From contig OW028584.1 in the NCBI GenBank assembly GCA_932294295.1, forward strand, positions 9,122,407 through 9,186,406: a stretch of 64,000 nt of DNA, given 5' to 3'. The notes beneath the pieces are model-generated. The model saw only the letters and a program-made list of their open reading frames with translations, was not told the DNA's origin and did no database searches. Below are positions 10,871 through 22,224 of this stretch, one piece after another. The position numbers were made by a program, and so were the translations under genes. This DNA is from Alitta virens (taxonomy: Eukaryota; Annelida; Polychaeta; Phyllodocida; Nereididae). The first letter of the stretch is position 1. The number at the start of each line of letters is the position of its first letter.

Positions 10871-12269
10871 TGTGATATTCGTATGAGAAGACAACAAGGT
10901 GTTCTGTGTATGTTCATGACTTGGAATGGTGTGGTCAATATTTTTTACCATTATATATACATTGTTTGGATGAGCTTTATTGCAATTAATGTCTACTCAT
11001 TCTGCCAACTGGCCAATGGGAAGGACTTTTCCTTTGGTTTTGTAAAGTCAATTAACCTATATATGTAATAACAATCTGGCGTGACCGTTATGTCAATTGC
11101 TATTAACATTTTGAATAATAAAAAGAATGGGGTAAGTCATGCTTTTTCATCATTGATCATAAGCATTAATTGAAATTCTGAATTTCAACTGATTCCTGTT
11201 TATTATGCATATTAAAGAGGGAGATTGTTTTGATCATGGATGGAACATGCAATATCAATATTAATTCCAGTTGGATTATTTTCAGAAACAACAACAAGAC
11301 CGAAATATTGATAATTTATATAAAATGAAATAAATATCTAAAATGATTACTCTAAACTAGAGTATATCTATCTATAGATAGTTGTTATAGCTCCATAGAC
11401 ATCTTTATCAAGTCTGAATTTTATTGGCAACAAGCAAACAAACATTGTTTTATTTTCGTTTTTTATTGATTACGAATCAATGAATTATTGATAGTAACAT
11501 ATTATTAGGTGAAGATCTTATAACTATCTGTCTATCTACATATCTATACTCTATGAGGTATTACTAACTTTATTAACAAGAATATTCTTGTTTGTGCCTA
11601 GTATACTCCATTAATTTTCCCCACCTTAACTATTATATAAATTCTACACATTTCCTTGAATAATTCAGTCTTTATTTGACGAAAATCGGATGCTTATTAT
11701 ATAATATAGAATATCTAGCTTGATATTTGGTCCATATAAGTACATAAAAGATAGCAAATAAAATCACAGATCAAATCACAAATACTAATTACAATATCAA
11801 TATTAGATTTAAATTTTACAAACATATACACAAATACTGATCAAAATATCACAATAAGATTCAAATTAACACAAAAAGATAAGAATGTTCACATGTATAA
11901 AAAAAAATACCAATATACAAATATAATCATTGCCTGGTAATTACAATAGAATACATTGTTTTTAATTAATGAAAGCAATTACATCTGTTTGTAATTGTGA
12001 ATAACAATCAAGACAATGTCATATTACTGTGTCATCTTTGAACAAACTATGAAATGACAGGTCAAAGAACCCCAATTTAGGCAATTAGGCAATTGACACA
12101 TGTATTGAGCATTTGCTGTTGACATAACGGTCATGGCAGTTGGCAGAATGAGTAGAAATGAATTGCAATAAAGCTCATCCAAACAATGTATATATATTAT
12201 GGTAAAAATTATTGACCACACCATTCAAGTCATGACCATACACAGAGCACCTGGCCGCCGCCAGAGAAC

Positions 12270-12785
12270 TGCATTCTCAGATGAATATCTCGTTTAATAT
12301 TTGGTCTATTATCAATCCTAAAAAATGATGGAATCAGTATGAACTATGCTACAATACAGTTTTAATTTGACGAAAATCAGACTAATATTAGGGGAGCAGC
12401 AGCCTTTTAAAGAAGCGCTCAGCCCTTCCTGCATTGATACAGTCAGGGCGCGGAAGTCTGCGAGAGCACCACTGTTTGCCTCCGCGAACCTAGCTACCTT
12501 CTCAGACGAATATCTCGCTTAATATTTGGTCTATTTTCAATCCGAAAACACGTATGGAATCAGTACGATTTATACTACAATACAGTCCTGATTTGACGAA
12601 AATCGGATTAATATAAATAGAGCAGCAGCCGCCGCAAGACAACTGCCTTCTCAGACAAATATCTCGCTTAATATTCGGTTTGTTTTTAATCCGAAAATAC
12701 GTATGGAATCAGTATGAGCTATACTGCCATTCAGTCTTTATTTGAGGAAAATCGGACTAATATTAGGGGAGCAGCAGCCTTTTAA
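12270..12785. repeat. Inverted copies of the left-arm units
   Basis: At least three units reading 'cagacgaatatctcgcttaatatttgg ... ggggagcagcagcc' in the opposite orientation to 10394-10870. The arms could pair into a long hairpin. Confidence 0.75.
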
Positions 12786-12939
12786 AAAGTATATACAACT
12801 CCCCTCCCTGCCTACGCTGACGCTGGTAGCAAAAAGCCGGCGGGTTACCCGTGAAAGCCGCCGGGTTACCCGTGAAAGCCGCCGGGTTACCCGTAGAACC
12901 CCTCAACAAGCCGCCGGGATGAAATTAGTGCCGAATAAT

Positions 12940-13045
12940 TCGCCGGCTTCCACGGGCCACCCGCCGGCTTCCACGGGCCACCCGCCGGCTTCCACGTGTC
13001 ACCCGCCGGCTTCTACGGGTCACCCGCCGGCTTCCACGGGTATTT
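12940..13045. repeat. Subterminal 21-bp GC-rich tandem repeats, right
   Basis: About five copies of 'cccgccggcttccacgggtca', the reverse complement of the left block. Nearby 12835-12900 has a second 21-bp run ('gggttacccgtgaaagccgc'). Confidence 0.8.
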
Positions 13046-13284
13046 TATTTATTTTTTACACCCGTGAGATTTCTACGGTTGTGCCATGCAAGCATGGCAC
13101 AACCGGCCACCGGGGCCGGGTTTCGCGGCTTGGCCAAGGGTCCCACGGGTGCTTGCTGGGTATCCCCGGGTATCCACGGGTGGCCGTATTGGGGCCGCCG
13201 GGTTGGAGCCGGGTAGCGATTTCCGCAACTATTACGTCATACTACGGGTTCACTACGGCAAAACCGGCTCGTGTGACAGTGGCT

Positions 13285-13287
13285 TAA
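13285..13287. repeat. Target-site duplication TAA (right)
   Basis: Matches TAA at 10080-10082. Confidence 0.7.
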
Positions 13288-13707
13288 GTTATAAAGATAT
13301 AGGACTGTGTCGGCACCCAAAATATAAACAAATTAAAAATTTTTGGGAGAAACGGCAGGCACCGGCAAGTAGGCTGAGTATGGATCTAAGGAAGTGGATA
13401 AGGTTTCGGCACCATGAAGAGATGGAGACAAAGTAGGCATGGTAATTTGAAAAGGTGTAGCAGTGAAATGTCGGCACCACAATTTAGTGGAGACAAATAA
13501 TTATAAGGAATGGAGAAGGCATGATAGAACTTGTAGGTGGCTGCACCACGGCAGAGTGGTGACACGCAGGAATAGAGACATATTAGAGTGAGATGTCGGT
13601 AGTTCAAGTAAGTTGTGAGAATAAATGTTCAGATGGAAGTTGTAAAGTGCCAGAGTGGAGACACTAGGCAGAATATGGTGGATTAGTGTGCCGAGGAATT
13701 AGAGAGC

Positions 13708-14296
13708 TTAGTCAGCTGAGGAATTAGAGAGCTTGTTGACTGCAAGGAATATGGCCTTACAGAGAGAGGCTATGTACTTAGTTCTCCCATTAGGGTGGAT
13801 GCCATCACGCGACCATTGAGAGACTGGAATAGCCCAAAGTCCTTTATGAACATGATAAGTCAGGTTTCTCTCACCGTCACTCATTGTACAAAGAAAATGG
13901 TTCAGCTGGTAAGCGTTTTGCTTGAACTGGTCCGGGGTGATGGCATGTAGGGCAGAGGTACGATTTAGAATGGAACAGATGAATACCTGAGAGACTGCAT
14001 ACTGGGAGATGAGAATGTTGGCAAGATCGACAATAGTGGTCGCTATATACAGAGAATCTGCACCATCCACAATATCGTTCGTGTCGTACTGTAAAACGCA
14101 GGTCATGGTCAGGGAGAGCAAAATTTGAATGGGTTACCCTGGCACCACGTTCTCCAATGAGTTTTAAATGAGAAATTCGATCTGATGTGGCAGTTGAGTA
14201 GAAGTTATGGAGGATCGTGAAGAGATGGATTGAAGAGTGCTGTGTATAAAACTGTGGCCTAAAACAAGGCCGACAAGACCATGTGGCATTGCTCAA
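13708..14296 (-). pseudogene. SGNH-hydrolase-like ORF remnant
   Basis: SGNH/GDSL esterase blocks are visible in three frames. Near 14250-14280, LVLGHSFIHS stands in for block I (GHS where classic members have GDS). Then SDRISHLKLIGERGARV, then LQYDTNDIVDG (the ND block) at about 14085, and SRDGIHPNGRTKYIASL with the Asp-X2-His pair near 13800. Two frameshifts at least. Similar hydrolase ORFs are known in some YR and CR1-like retroelements. It has the same strand as the YR element and meets it if the 10083-13284 insertion is removed, so I infer it belongs to that element; an independent insertion is possible. Confidence 0.55.
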
Positions 14297-14520
14297 AATG
14301 TTGTTTACAAACAGTAGTCACACAGATTCGGCCGTCAGGCTGTACTGCAGGCACTTGTCAGTGTGTACATTCGTCAACGAGATGTCTTGAAGAAACAGGA
14401 GTGGTCGTAGAGGCAGGCAGTTGGTCTCAAGTTACGAAATATTTGTAATTATTAAGTTGGTGGAGGAAAGTTGTAGTGTCAATGGCGAATCTGAGATCGA
14501 AGAAGCCATGCAGTGATTGG

Positions 14521-15168
14521 TGTCGTATAGTATAAACAAGAACCCGGGCAGCAGCAATAACCACATCTCCTAGCCCTTGGCCAGGAGGGATATCCTTTGT
14601 GGCTGAATGGTTAGAGGTGTGGGCAAAGCTGCTCTTGAAATGGTGCATCGGCCGGGAACCTCTGTGAGCTGCATGTGGGGTTTAGGGTAGGCAGTTCGAG
14701 CCCCGCTCACAGCAGGTATATAAATAGGTCTTGTGCGATGTTTGACATGTGGTGTGCGTCAAAATCGCAAGAGGTCGTGGGGGATGTCGTATAGTATAAA
14801 CAAGAACCCGGGCAGCAGCAATAACCCCATCTCCTAGCCCTTGGCCAGGAGGGATATCCTTTGTGGCTGAATGGTTAGAGGTGTGGGCAAAGCTGCTCTT
14901 GAAATTGTGCATCGGCCGGGAACCTCTGTGAGCTGCATGTGAGGTTTAGGGTAGGCAGTTCGAGCCCCGCTCACAGCAGGTATATAAATAGGTCTTGTGC
15001 GATGTTTGACATGTGGTGTGCGTCAAAATCGCAAGAGGTCGTGGGGGATGTCGTATAGTATAAACAAGAACCCGGGCAGCAGCAATAACCCCATCTCCTA
15101 GCCCTTGGCCAGGAGGGATATCCTTTGTGGCTGAATGGTTAGAGGTGTGGGCAAAGCTGCTCTTGAAA
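14521..15168 (+). repeat. Tandem array of 264-bp tRNA-derived SINE-like unit (2.5 copies)
   Basis: Unit starts at 14521, 14785 and 15049 give an exact 264-bp period; the third copy stops near 15168. Each full unit holds 'tggctgaatggttagag' (A-box-like, Ser/Leu tRNA type, 14600-14616) and 'agttcgagccccgctc' (B-box-like, about 14693-14708). A perfect 8-bp hairpin stem, ctgtgagc/gctcacag, lies at 14662-14669 and 14705-14712. The copies are almost identical. The tRNA likeness points to a pol III SINE; tandem arrangement is unusual for a SINE. Confidence 0.7.
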
Positions 15169-17850
15169 GCTGGTCGTGGTCATGTGGCCGCTTTTGGCGC
15201 GAGAGGCACTGAAGGGTTTTCCGGAAAATGTCATGCAAAAACCCAGCTGTACATGCACAACTGGTTGATTTGTGATAAAGCTTCAAAACTTGAAGTCTGG
15301 AGTGCTGAGTGCCACAGATGTATGAAGCTGAAGCCACACATTCCTGGCTGTAGCTATGACTGGCTAAAGCCAGTTGCTTCTGTAGACGCCTAACTTATAG
15401 TCAGCTTATTTAAAAAATATAAGACAAAAAAACAAAAGAGCTTACAAAAAAACCTCTAATTCATTGACTTAAGCTTAGTTAAGAGGATGCAATGAAATAA
15501 TCTTGCCTACTTGATATCAGTGGGGGAGGGGTGCTTCTATGTGAGGAGGCCTTTAATTTTTTGGGGAAGGTAGCTAACCTGAGATGTTTCTGTCTATTCG
15601 AAGTTGGCCTCTATTTGAGGGGCCAATTTATGGATATATACTGTATTACTCAAATAAACATCCCCCTCAAATAGAAGCCCCACATTTCTTTTGGAGCACC
15701 AAGGATAGATGTCAAGGACAGGGTAAGGCAAAATTTGAAAAAGGAATTGAACAAAAGACATCGTAGATCTGCAGAAACTGCTGTAAATGATCTGCTGGGT
15801 CTAAAATATGAAGCTAAAGTCACCAGACACCGTAAAGATTTTCATAACACGGTGAAGATCAAGTTTTTTTTATAAGGAAATACAAAGGCTTCCAGTTATT
15901 TACGAAGCAATCGTGTTGGACAAACTGCAGGAGGAAAGTTAACTGTTGATGCTAGAAGATGTACCAAATGTTGTTTCTGTGCTGACTCGGGAACAAGCAT
16001 ATGCCACCAACATAGAACCAAACGTTCACAAACGCCAATCAAACGTTCATTGAATGTTTTTCTGATGTACCTGCAAGTCGGGGTGACGGAGGAGGGTAGG
16101 TGGTTGGTATAAACATGGAGTCCATGGTATATACATTGATACAATATGGTATTAAATGCCAATTAATGATGTTATCAAAGTAATCTGTATGAATAACTGT
16201 TAGACGAATAAATGATTACTGTTTTAGAGTAATAGAGTTTGATTATTCCTGTAAATCACAATTGTGTATAAATATACAGTGGAACCCCATTTTAAGAAAA
16301 AAAACACTATTAAGACCTCACTATTTACAATACTTAAGATTTGGATCAAGTCCATCTTGACTTAAAATTTACCTTGAAGTCCACCTCATCATGATTCAGA
16401 CCAGAAAATTTGGCACTAAATGTAGTCTCAGTGGTGAAGTCCTACTGTACACACACACATAACATGCAGATTTACTTGTCAAGATTTTGGTTCAGAGCCA
16501 ATAAACGTTCCTGGAAAATATACCAAAAATAACTTGATGGGTAATGATGAGTATTTTGCTCTGAGTTCAAGTCAAATAATAATATTTTCAAGTTCTCTTA
16601 ATTTCTTAAAGTGATTTAGGTACTAACACAGACAACATGGTACTAATATGTAGATAACAAATATAATATAGTGTATATAATGCCCATTACTGTATATTAG
16701 GTTAAAACATGTGCATATGCATATATATGTGGCGCGCCACGGGAAAAGGGGGCTTACGGGTGGTGACGTCGTAACTGCGAAATTGGCGGGAAAATGCAAG
16801 CAAGCCACGCGTGCGTGCGTAATTATAAAAAAAATTTGGGCCAGTCTTAAGCCTGAAGACTGTTCTGGCCTAGAAAGCACCTGCTGACCTGGATACAATC
16901 AGGCTTTTTTTATTTCAATGATCTCAATGATTGACAAAATATTATTTTGTGACATTTTTTGTTGTAAATAGTCTACCATGTAACAAAAAATAGCAACAAT
17001 ACAAAATGTATCAAGAAATAATGACCCAGACATAAACAATGTCTCAAAATTTTGCCGGGATTGCACTTGACTTGACCTATCACATGTGTTTCTTAAATAT
17101 ATTTATTCATAATAATCATAAATTGACCTCAAAGATATCAGTTCAGTCAGAAATTGGAAAATGATGATTTATTTTCATAATTATTCTAATCTTTTCATTC
17201 ACTCCTTATAACAGGCATGCATTATCCTTTTTTTGTTAAATGCCTCAATGCTACTGAAGCTTAGTCAGCTTACATGACCAACTGGCAGGGGTAGATGTAA
17301 TGATGAGATGATATAGGCTAGGTGTCCACACTATGGTACACATTTTCCCTAAGGGTGGGGTATTTTACCTCAGCATATACAGGACACCACACCTTTCTTG
17401 TTATCTTTTTTTTTTTTACAATATTAGATTTTTTTATTTCAAGTATATTACCCAGGGAGTAAAATAATGGCTAAAGTTTAGTCAGACCGTGCACTCAAAT
17501 GGCAGGCATGACCTGATTTTGTGTGATTTTTTTGCATATTAGCTGTTTTTTTTTTTGCTTTAAATATACCAACTAAACAAATACGAGACAAGGTTTTTTT
17601 TTTCTGATGAATCACGATATACTACTTTTAATTATAGCTGTCTTCTTAAAATTATTCAACCCCTACATGCAATCACTCATAAAAGAGCAGATTAGCAAAT
17701 CTGGGGTTGTTCAAACAGTTCAAATAGTGAATAACAAAAACTGAAAACAAGCAGCTTTAATTGGGTTATTGAGTGCTGGTGTTCCAGTTTTAATCACTGC
17801 CTTAAATCATTAGATTCATGTCATTGTCAACTGGAGACATGGCTCAAACA
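15169..17850. other. Non-coding stretch, no gene supported
   Basis: I see no credible exon. A possible small TA-flanked MITE lies at about 16279-16451 ('tacagtggaacccc' inverted imperfectly at 'cctactgta'), and a short CpG-rich patch (16730-16815) has 'ggcgcgcc' and 'gtgacgtc', which could be promoter-like. Poly-T runs occur at 17400-17600. Confidence 0.4.
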
Positions 17851-17859
17851 AGAGAATAC

Positions 17860-18060
17860 TCACAAAAACATCAGAGAAGAGATTTTGGCATTGCACAAGC
17901 AAGGAAAATGATACAAAAATAGCTAAGATACTGAATATTGCAAAAGACACAGTTGGATGCATTATTTCGCAAATTCAAAGCTAAAGGTACAGTGGCTAAT
18001 CAACCTGGGTGGGGCCGAAAGAAGAAGTTATCAACAGCTGCTATCAGATTCCTGCATTCA
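17860..18060 (+). pseudogene. Tc1-like transposase N-terminal fragment
   Basis: Frames covering 17860-18060 read like the paired HTH DNA-binding region of Tc1 transposases: IAKDTVGCIIS, then KAKGTVANQPGWGRKKKLSTAA (split by a frame change). No catalytic DDE domain follows, only low-complexity sequence. A dead, truncated copy. Confidence 0.6.
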
Positions 18061-18201
18061 CCTGATAAGTGCCGAAAATATCAAATGAAAGTTCCCCAGT
18101 ATAACCACTATATGACTAGTAGGGTATGTCTGAACAAAAAAAAAAAGAATTCTGGGTTCAACAATAGCATCTTATCAAATTGCCTGATTAAAGGGATTTA
18201 G

Positions 18202-21200
18202 CATGCATGTGATTGCATAATGTTACAGCTGTATATAATAGTTGATTTTCTGCATCTTTTTATTGATATCATTAAATATTCATCTGAAAAAACTTGTGTG
18301 ATTAATGCATGTGTCTTTTATGTCATGAGAAGAATTATAATGGGGGGCATATTTGCTAGCATGCATGGTCCAGGATACCTCTGTAAGGCACTGTACGCTT
18401 AATTCTCCAAAGGTTTGTGATATCAGTGTATCATAGAGTACCAGGGGTTATGAAATGTAGCAAACAACACAAGTTCAGCAATTTTTGCATAATTTCCACA
18501 ATTATAAAAAAGAAAGGGCAATATATGTCAAAATGAAGCTTCGAAATTTAAAGTATTACGATATAGACATTTTAGAAGACAAATAACATGTGTTTAGGTA
18601 CACTAGTAGGTGAGACCCCGTTGATACAGGCTTTAGAAAACATGAATTTTTCACAATATTCTATAGTATTTATGGCCATAAGGACACCAAAAGGCACAAA
18701 TAAAATATTTTAGACATATAATAACAAAGCATGTAGGTGCAGTAGTATTCGAGTACTGCTTTGGAAAAGCAAAATAATCTGTAAAAATGTTTTTCCAAAT
18801 CCTTCAAACAAAGTTGAGACATGTCAATGAGACTATCAAAAGTCACAACTTGGCCATACAGACTAATAAGATACCAAATTATATCAATGTATATACAATA
18901 GCGTTGGAGTTCTGCTTCAGAAATTAAGTGTGACAAATCCACCTGCACACACACTACATATATAACTTGTTAATGGAGTATATATACAGAAAGTCAACAG
19001 TGTCAGCATGCTAATTTTCAAATTATTGGATGTTTTCTATTCTTGTGCTTTTCCCCACTCATTCCGACTCATATCCAGCCTAATAATTAATAATTTAATT
19101 GCAATGCTATAACTATAAAAGCAGGTGATGTTATTGCATGCAGTGGACTTTCAGGAACATTTTGAGACCATTTTCATTAGAAACTCAAAAGAGAACAATA
19201 ATTTCAGGGGATCCAAAGAAAATGCAAGCCAATTCAAAAAGTCTAATTTTTTAAGGGAATTTTTTTTTACAAATCTTGCAATTAAAAAATGTCCAGCCAT
19301 ATGAATTTAATATAACATTGTACCCGACTGTAACTTATTATAATAATCTATATGAGACAATAAAAAAGAGGGGTCACCATGCGTGTTTTCTAGAAAAACT
19401 GACCTTTTTATGATGTCCCCCAATTTGTCCAAAATAATACTCAGAGCATCATTAGCTATATACCTAAATTAGAGCCTTTGAGCTATCATTTGGTATATTT
19501 GTCATAATTTTAGCATTAGATCAAAATTAGTGCTGTCCCCTTTTAGTTCTATATGTTCTAACTCTCATATATGGAAGCCTTTTAGTGCCTCATACAACTT
19601 TTTTTTTCGTTTTCACTCAAATGGTTCAAGAAGGAGTTAAATAATATTGCATTTATTCGCAAATATTTGCGTTTATTCGCAAATATTAAAGTTTTTTGCC
19701 ACATAATTTTTTTTCCGAATTTGTTTTTTTTTGTTACATAATTTTTTTATTCTGCTCAATTGGTTCTAGAAGGAGTTGAATAGTTTTGCGTTTATTCGCA
19801 AATGTTTGCGAATAATAGCAAAAAAGATTCAAATGTAATGTAAAAAATATATATATAATTTAGAATAATTTATGTAATGAAAAACACAAACTCAAACAAA
19901 TTGTGTATAAAAAAATGCACATGCTGAAAAAAATTATGTTGGATAAAACAAAGTGAAAAAATGTTACGTAGCAAAAATCAAAAAAGATGAACAATCATGT
20001 AGCAAAGAACACATAATAACGAATTATTTAGCAAAAGTCACAAATGATAAAAACTGCAAAATAAAATTTTATTTTTGCATAAATGCACCCTGGAAAAAAA
20101 AATTATGTAGCCAAAAACACAGATGAAAAAATATCATGTAGCAAAGAATGCATACTGAAAAACAATATGTGGGAAAGAATACCAAAAAAAATTATGATGT
20201 ACCAAAAAATGGCCAAAAAAATTATGTAGAAAAAAACGCATATGAAAAAAATTATGCATCAAACAACACAAATCCAAAGAAATATGTATCAAAAAACGCA
20301 AGTTAAAAAAAATTTGATTTCTATGCAGCAAAAAACGCAAATCTAAAAAAAATTGTATCAAAAAACACAAATCTAAAAACATTCAGATGCTATGTAGAAA
20401 AAAAACTTAAAAAAAAAAAAGGAGTTGTGTGTGGCACTAGTAGGCTTCTATAGTAAGAATATTAACCTCAGCTGGTAGCCCATGTTTGATGCTCAATTGT
20501 GTTAAAAATGTTGCACATATAATGATGAAATTCCAGAAAAAATTAAGAAAATGTCATGACAAACACAATGCTAGATTTTGGTAATTGTTGGTGAATGAGC
20601 AACCGAGATAAAAAACCAAATACAGAGGTTGTTTTTACGTCGGAAACCGGATTTTTAAGACGCCAATTTTAATGTTAAATTTTACAAAAAGTGATTATTG
20701 TAGCAGCTCACAATTTTAGTTGAGTATAGAAAAGTTACCTCATTATCACATATCCAAATCACGTAAGTTTTGAACGACAGATAACGAAAATATGCCATAA
20801 AACGTAATGCATAGTTTAACAAGTGCCTGTGTCGCTGCTCATTACGTCTCAGTGGTTATGTGCGCGAAAACATCAAATTTTCAAATACCCCAAATGACCA
20901 CTAAATATTGAGATATCTGGAAATTTTTTACATTTCCATAAACTACACATGTTAGACAATTACTTGCCATCAAAAACTAATTTTTGAAAAATCCACCCAT
21001 TAGCCCCCTTTTTACATGGTGCGTCACATATGTATGTTGCATAATATGTAATGGTTGTACAAAAACACATTTATAGTAGATGCTCACAGTATAATGTGAC
21101 TGCACTGTGCATCAGGTCACTTATTAGTATATAGTACGTTTATACTGCCTTATTGTATACTTTGATTTTCAGGTCCGACACTTAGGTTTCACCTCAGTCA

Positions 21201-21700
21201 ACAATTCTGGCCAAATATTGTGTCTGCTTTTTAAGGAAGATAACCACATAGTACAGATAAGCTACATTACCATCTTTGTGAAATTCAGCTTCATACTTCC
21301 TGGCTGGCGTAGGTGTTGGTGGAATGTTGTTGCTTATTTTGAATAATTTCGTGCAGTGTGCTTCACATAAGTATAACATTCCTATCAAGACCATTCACTT
21401 ATAGTGAAGGTAGTTTGTTACAGCATGATAAAGAAAAATGAAATTTTAATTACAAGGTGGTCTTACTAGCCAGGTTCTCTATGTGATTTAGACACCAGCG
21501 ATGCCAGATTAACAAAATGACATTAATTGTGAAAAACTGATCTTATTATAAAGGACCAAGGTTTGTCTTCAGTGGTATTATAAGGACGGTTCAAGTATAT
21601 AACATGTAATACAGAAATCATGATTATCTGGTCTTTATTTCATAGTCTTATTACTAGTAAGTTACGTAATGCTTAATGTATATTTTATATAATTGTTTTG
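18202..21700. repeat. AT-rich non-coding region with A-rich degenerate repeats
   Basis: No gene supported. 19600-19830 has repeated 'gtttattcgcaaatatttgcg' phrases. 19880-20420 has about 15 degenerate copies of a ~30-bp A-rich phrase ('aattatgtagcaaaaaacacaaatg'). Open frames here are by-products of this composition. Confidence 0.5.
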
Positions 21701-21889
21701 CAGCGGAAGAAAAAGGAAGAAGATACAAGCTGCCATGAGGACGGCCATGTAGACACCATAGCTAGCTCCTGTTTGCCTGACTGGAATTCTTAAGAAGCCG
21801 CTTAATTTGTGATGGAGATGCCATATGTTTATTATTTAATACAGAGTATGTAATGTCATAATTGTTTAGCCTGTATGTGTTAAATTAAT

Positions 21890-22110
21890 GCAACAGGATA
21901 TAATTTCCTTCAAAATGGCATGCACATGCGCATGTGCCATTTTTCATCTGCATATGCATCTTTATCTGCATGTGCATCTAAAGATGCACATGCACAAAAA
22001 GTGCACATGCACAAAAAGGTGCATGCATGCATGTAAAGGTGCATGTGCATGCATGTACATTCAAAGTGCATCCAATAGGTGCATGTGCATACAAAGATGC
22101 ACTTGGGCAT
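21890..22110. repeat. Tandem palindrome-rich 'gtgcatgtgcat' block
   Basis: Many copies of tgcatgtgcatc/gatgcacatgca alternate in direct and inverted sense, so open frames appear on both strands. Low complexity; no protein inferred. Confidence 0.7.
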
Positions 22111-22224
22111 ATCATTTACCATACAACATGAGTCAGAGGCATGCAGTTAGAATCAGATTATGTGTATTCACTTCAACACATCACTCATACACATTGCTCA
22201 AAACAAGTTCTAGAGTAATTTGAT

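Larger units (their letters stand above)
10083..13284. mobile_element. 3.2-kb foldback-like TIR DNA element, TAA TSD
   Basis: Ends are inverted copies beginning AGCCACTGTCACACG and matching with few differences for at least 55 bp. The whole left arm (10083 to about 11105) is an imperfect inverted copy of the right arm (about 12090-13284), leaving an AT-rich 1-kb centre. Near each end are GC-rich 21-bp tandem repeats. No transposase ORF is present, so it is non-autonomous. The 3-bp TAA duplication suggests PIF/Harbinger. Because the termini also contain CACTG and subterminal repeats, an EnSpm/CACTA origin is an alternative. Confidence 0.75.

Noticed and set aside
10083..13284. Pure EnSpm/CACTA assignment
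   Set aside because: Termini contain CACTG and subterminal repeats, but the inverted match extends AGC further out and is flanked by TAA on both sides, which fits a TAA-TSD element better.
14593..14715. Functional tRNA gene
   Set aside because: A- and B-box-like words are present but the spacing is too long and no acceptor stem forms; better a tRNA-derived repeat.
20134..20382. Phe/Leu/His-rich minus-strand ORF
   Set aside because: Reads through A-rich degenerate tandem repeats; no domain or splice context.
21194..21394. Minus-strand open frame with CEAHCTKLF and a donor-like site
   Set aside because: No acceptor, partner exon or family match.
21704..21793. Possible terminal exon (acceptor ttgttttgcag, then 29 codons ending DWNS stop)
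   Set aside because: Good acceptor, but no upstream exon or poly(A) signal found; too short to support.
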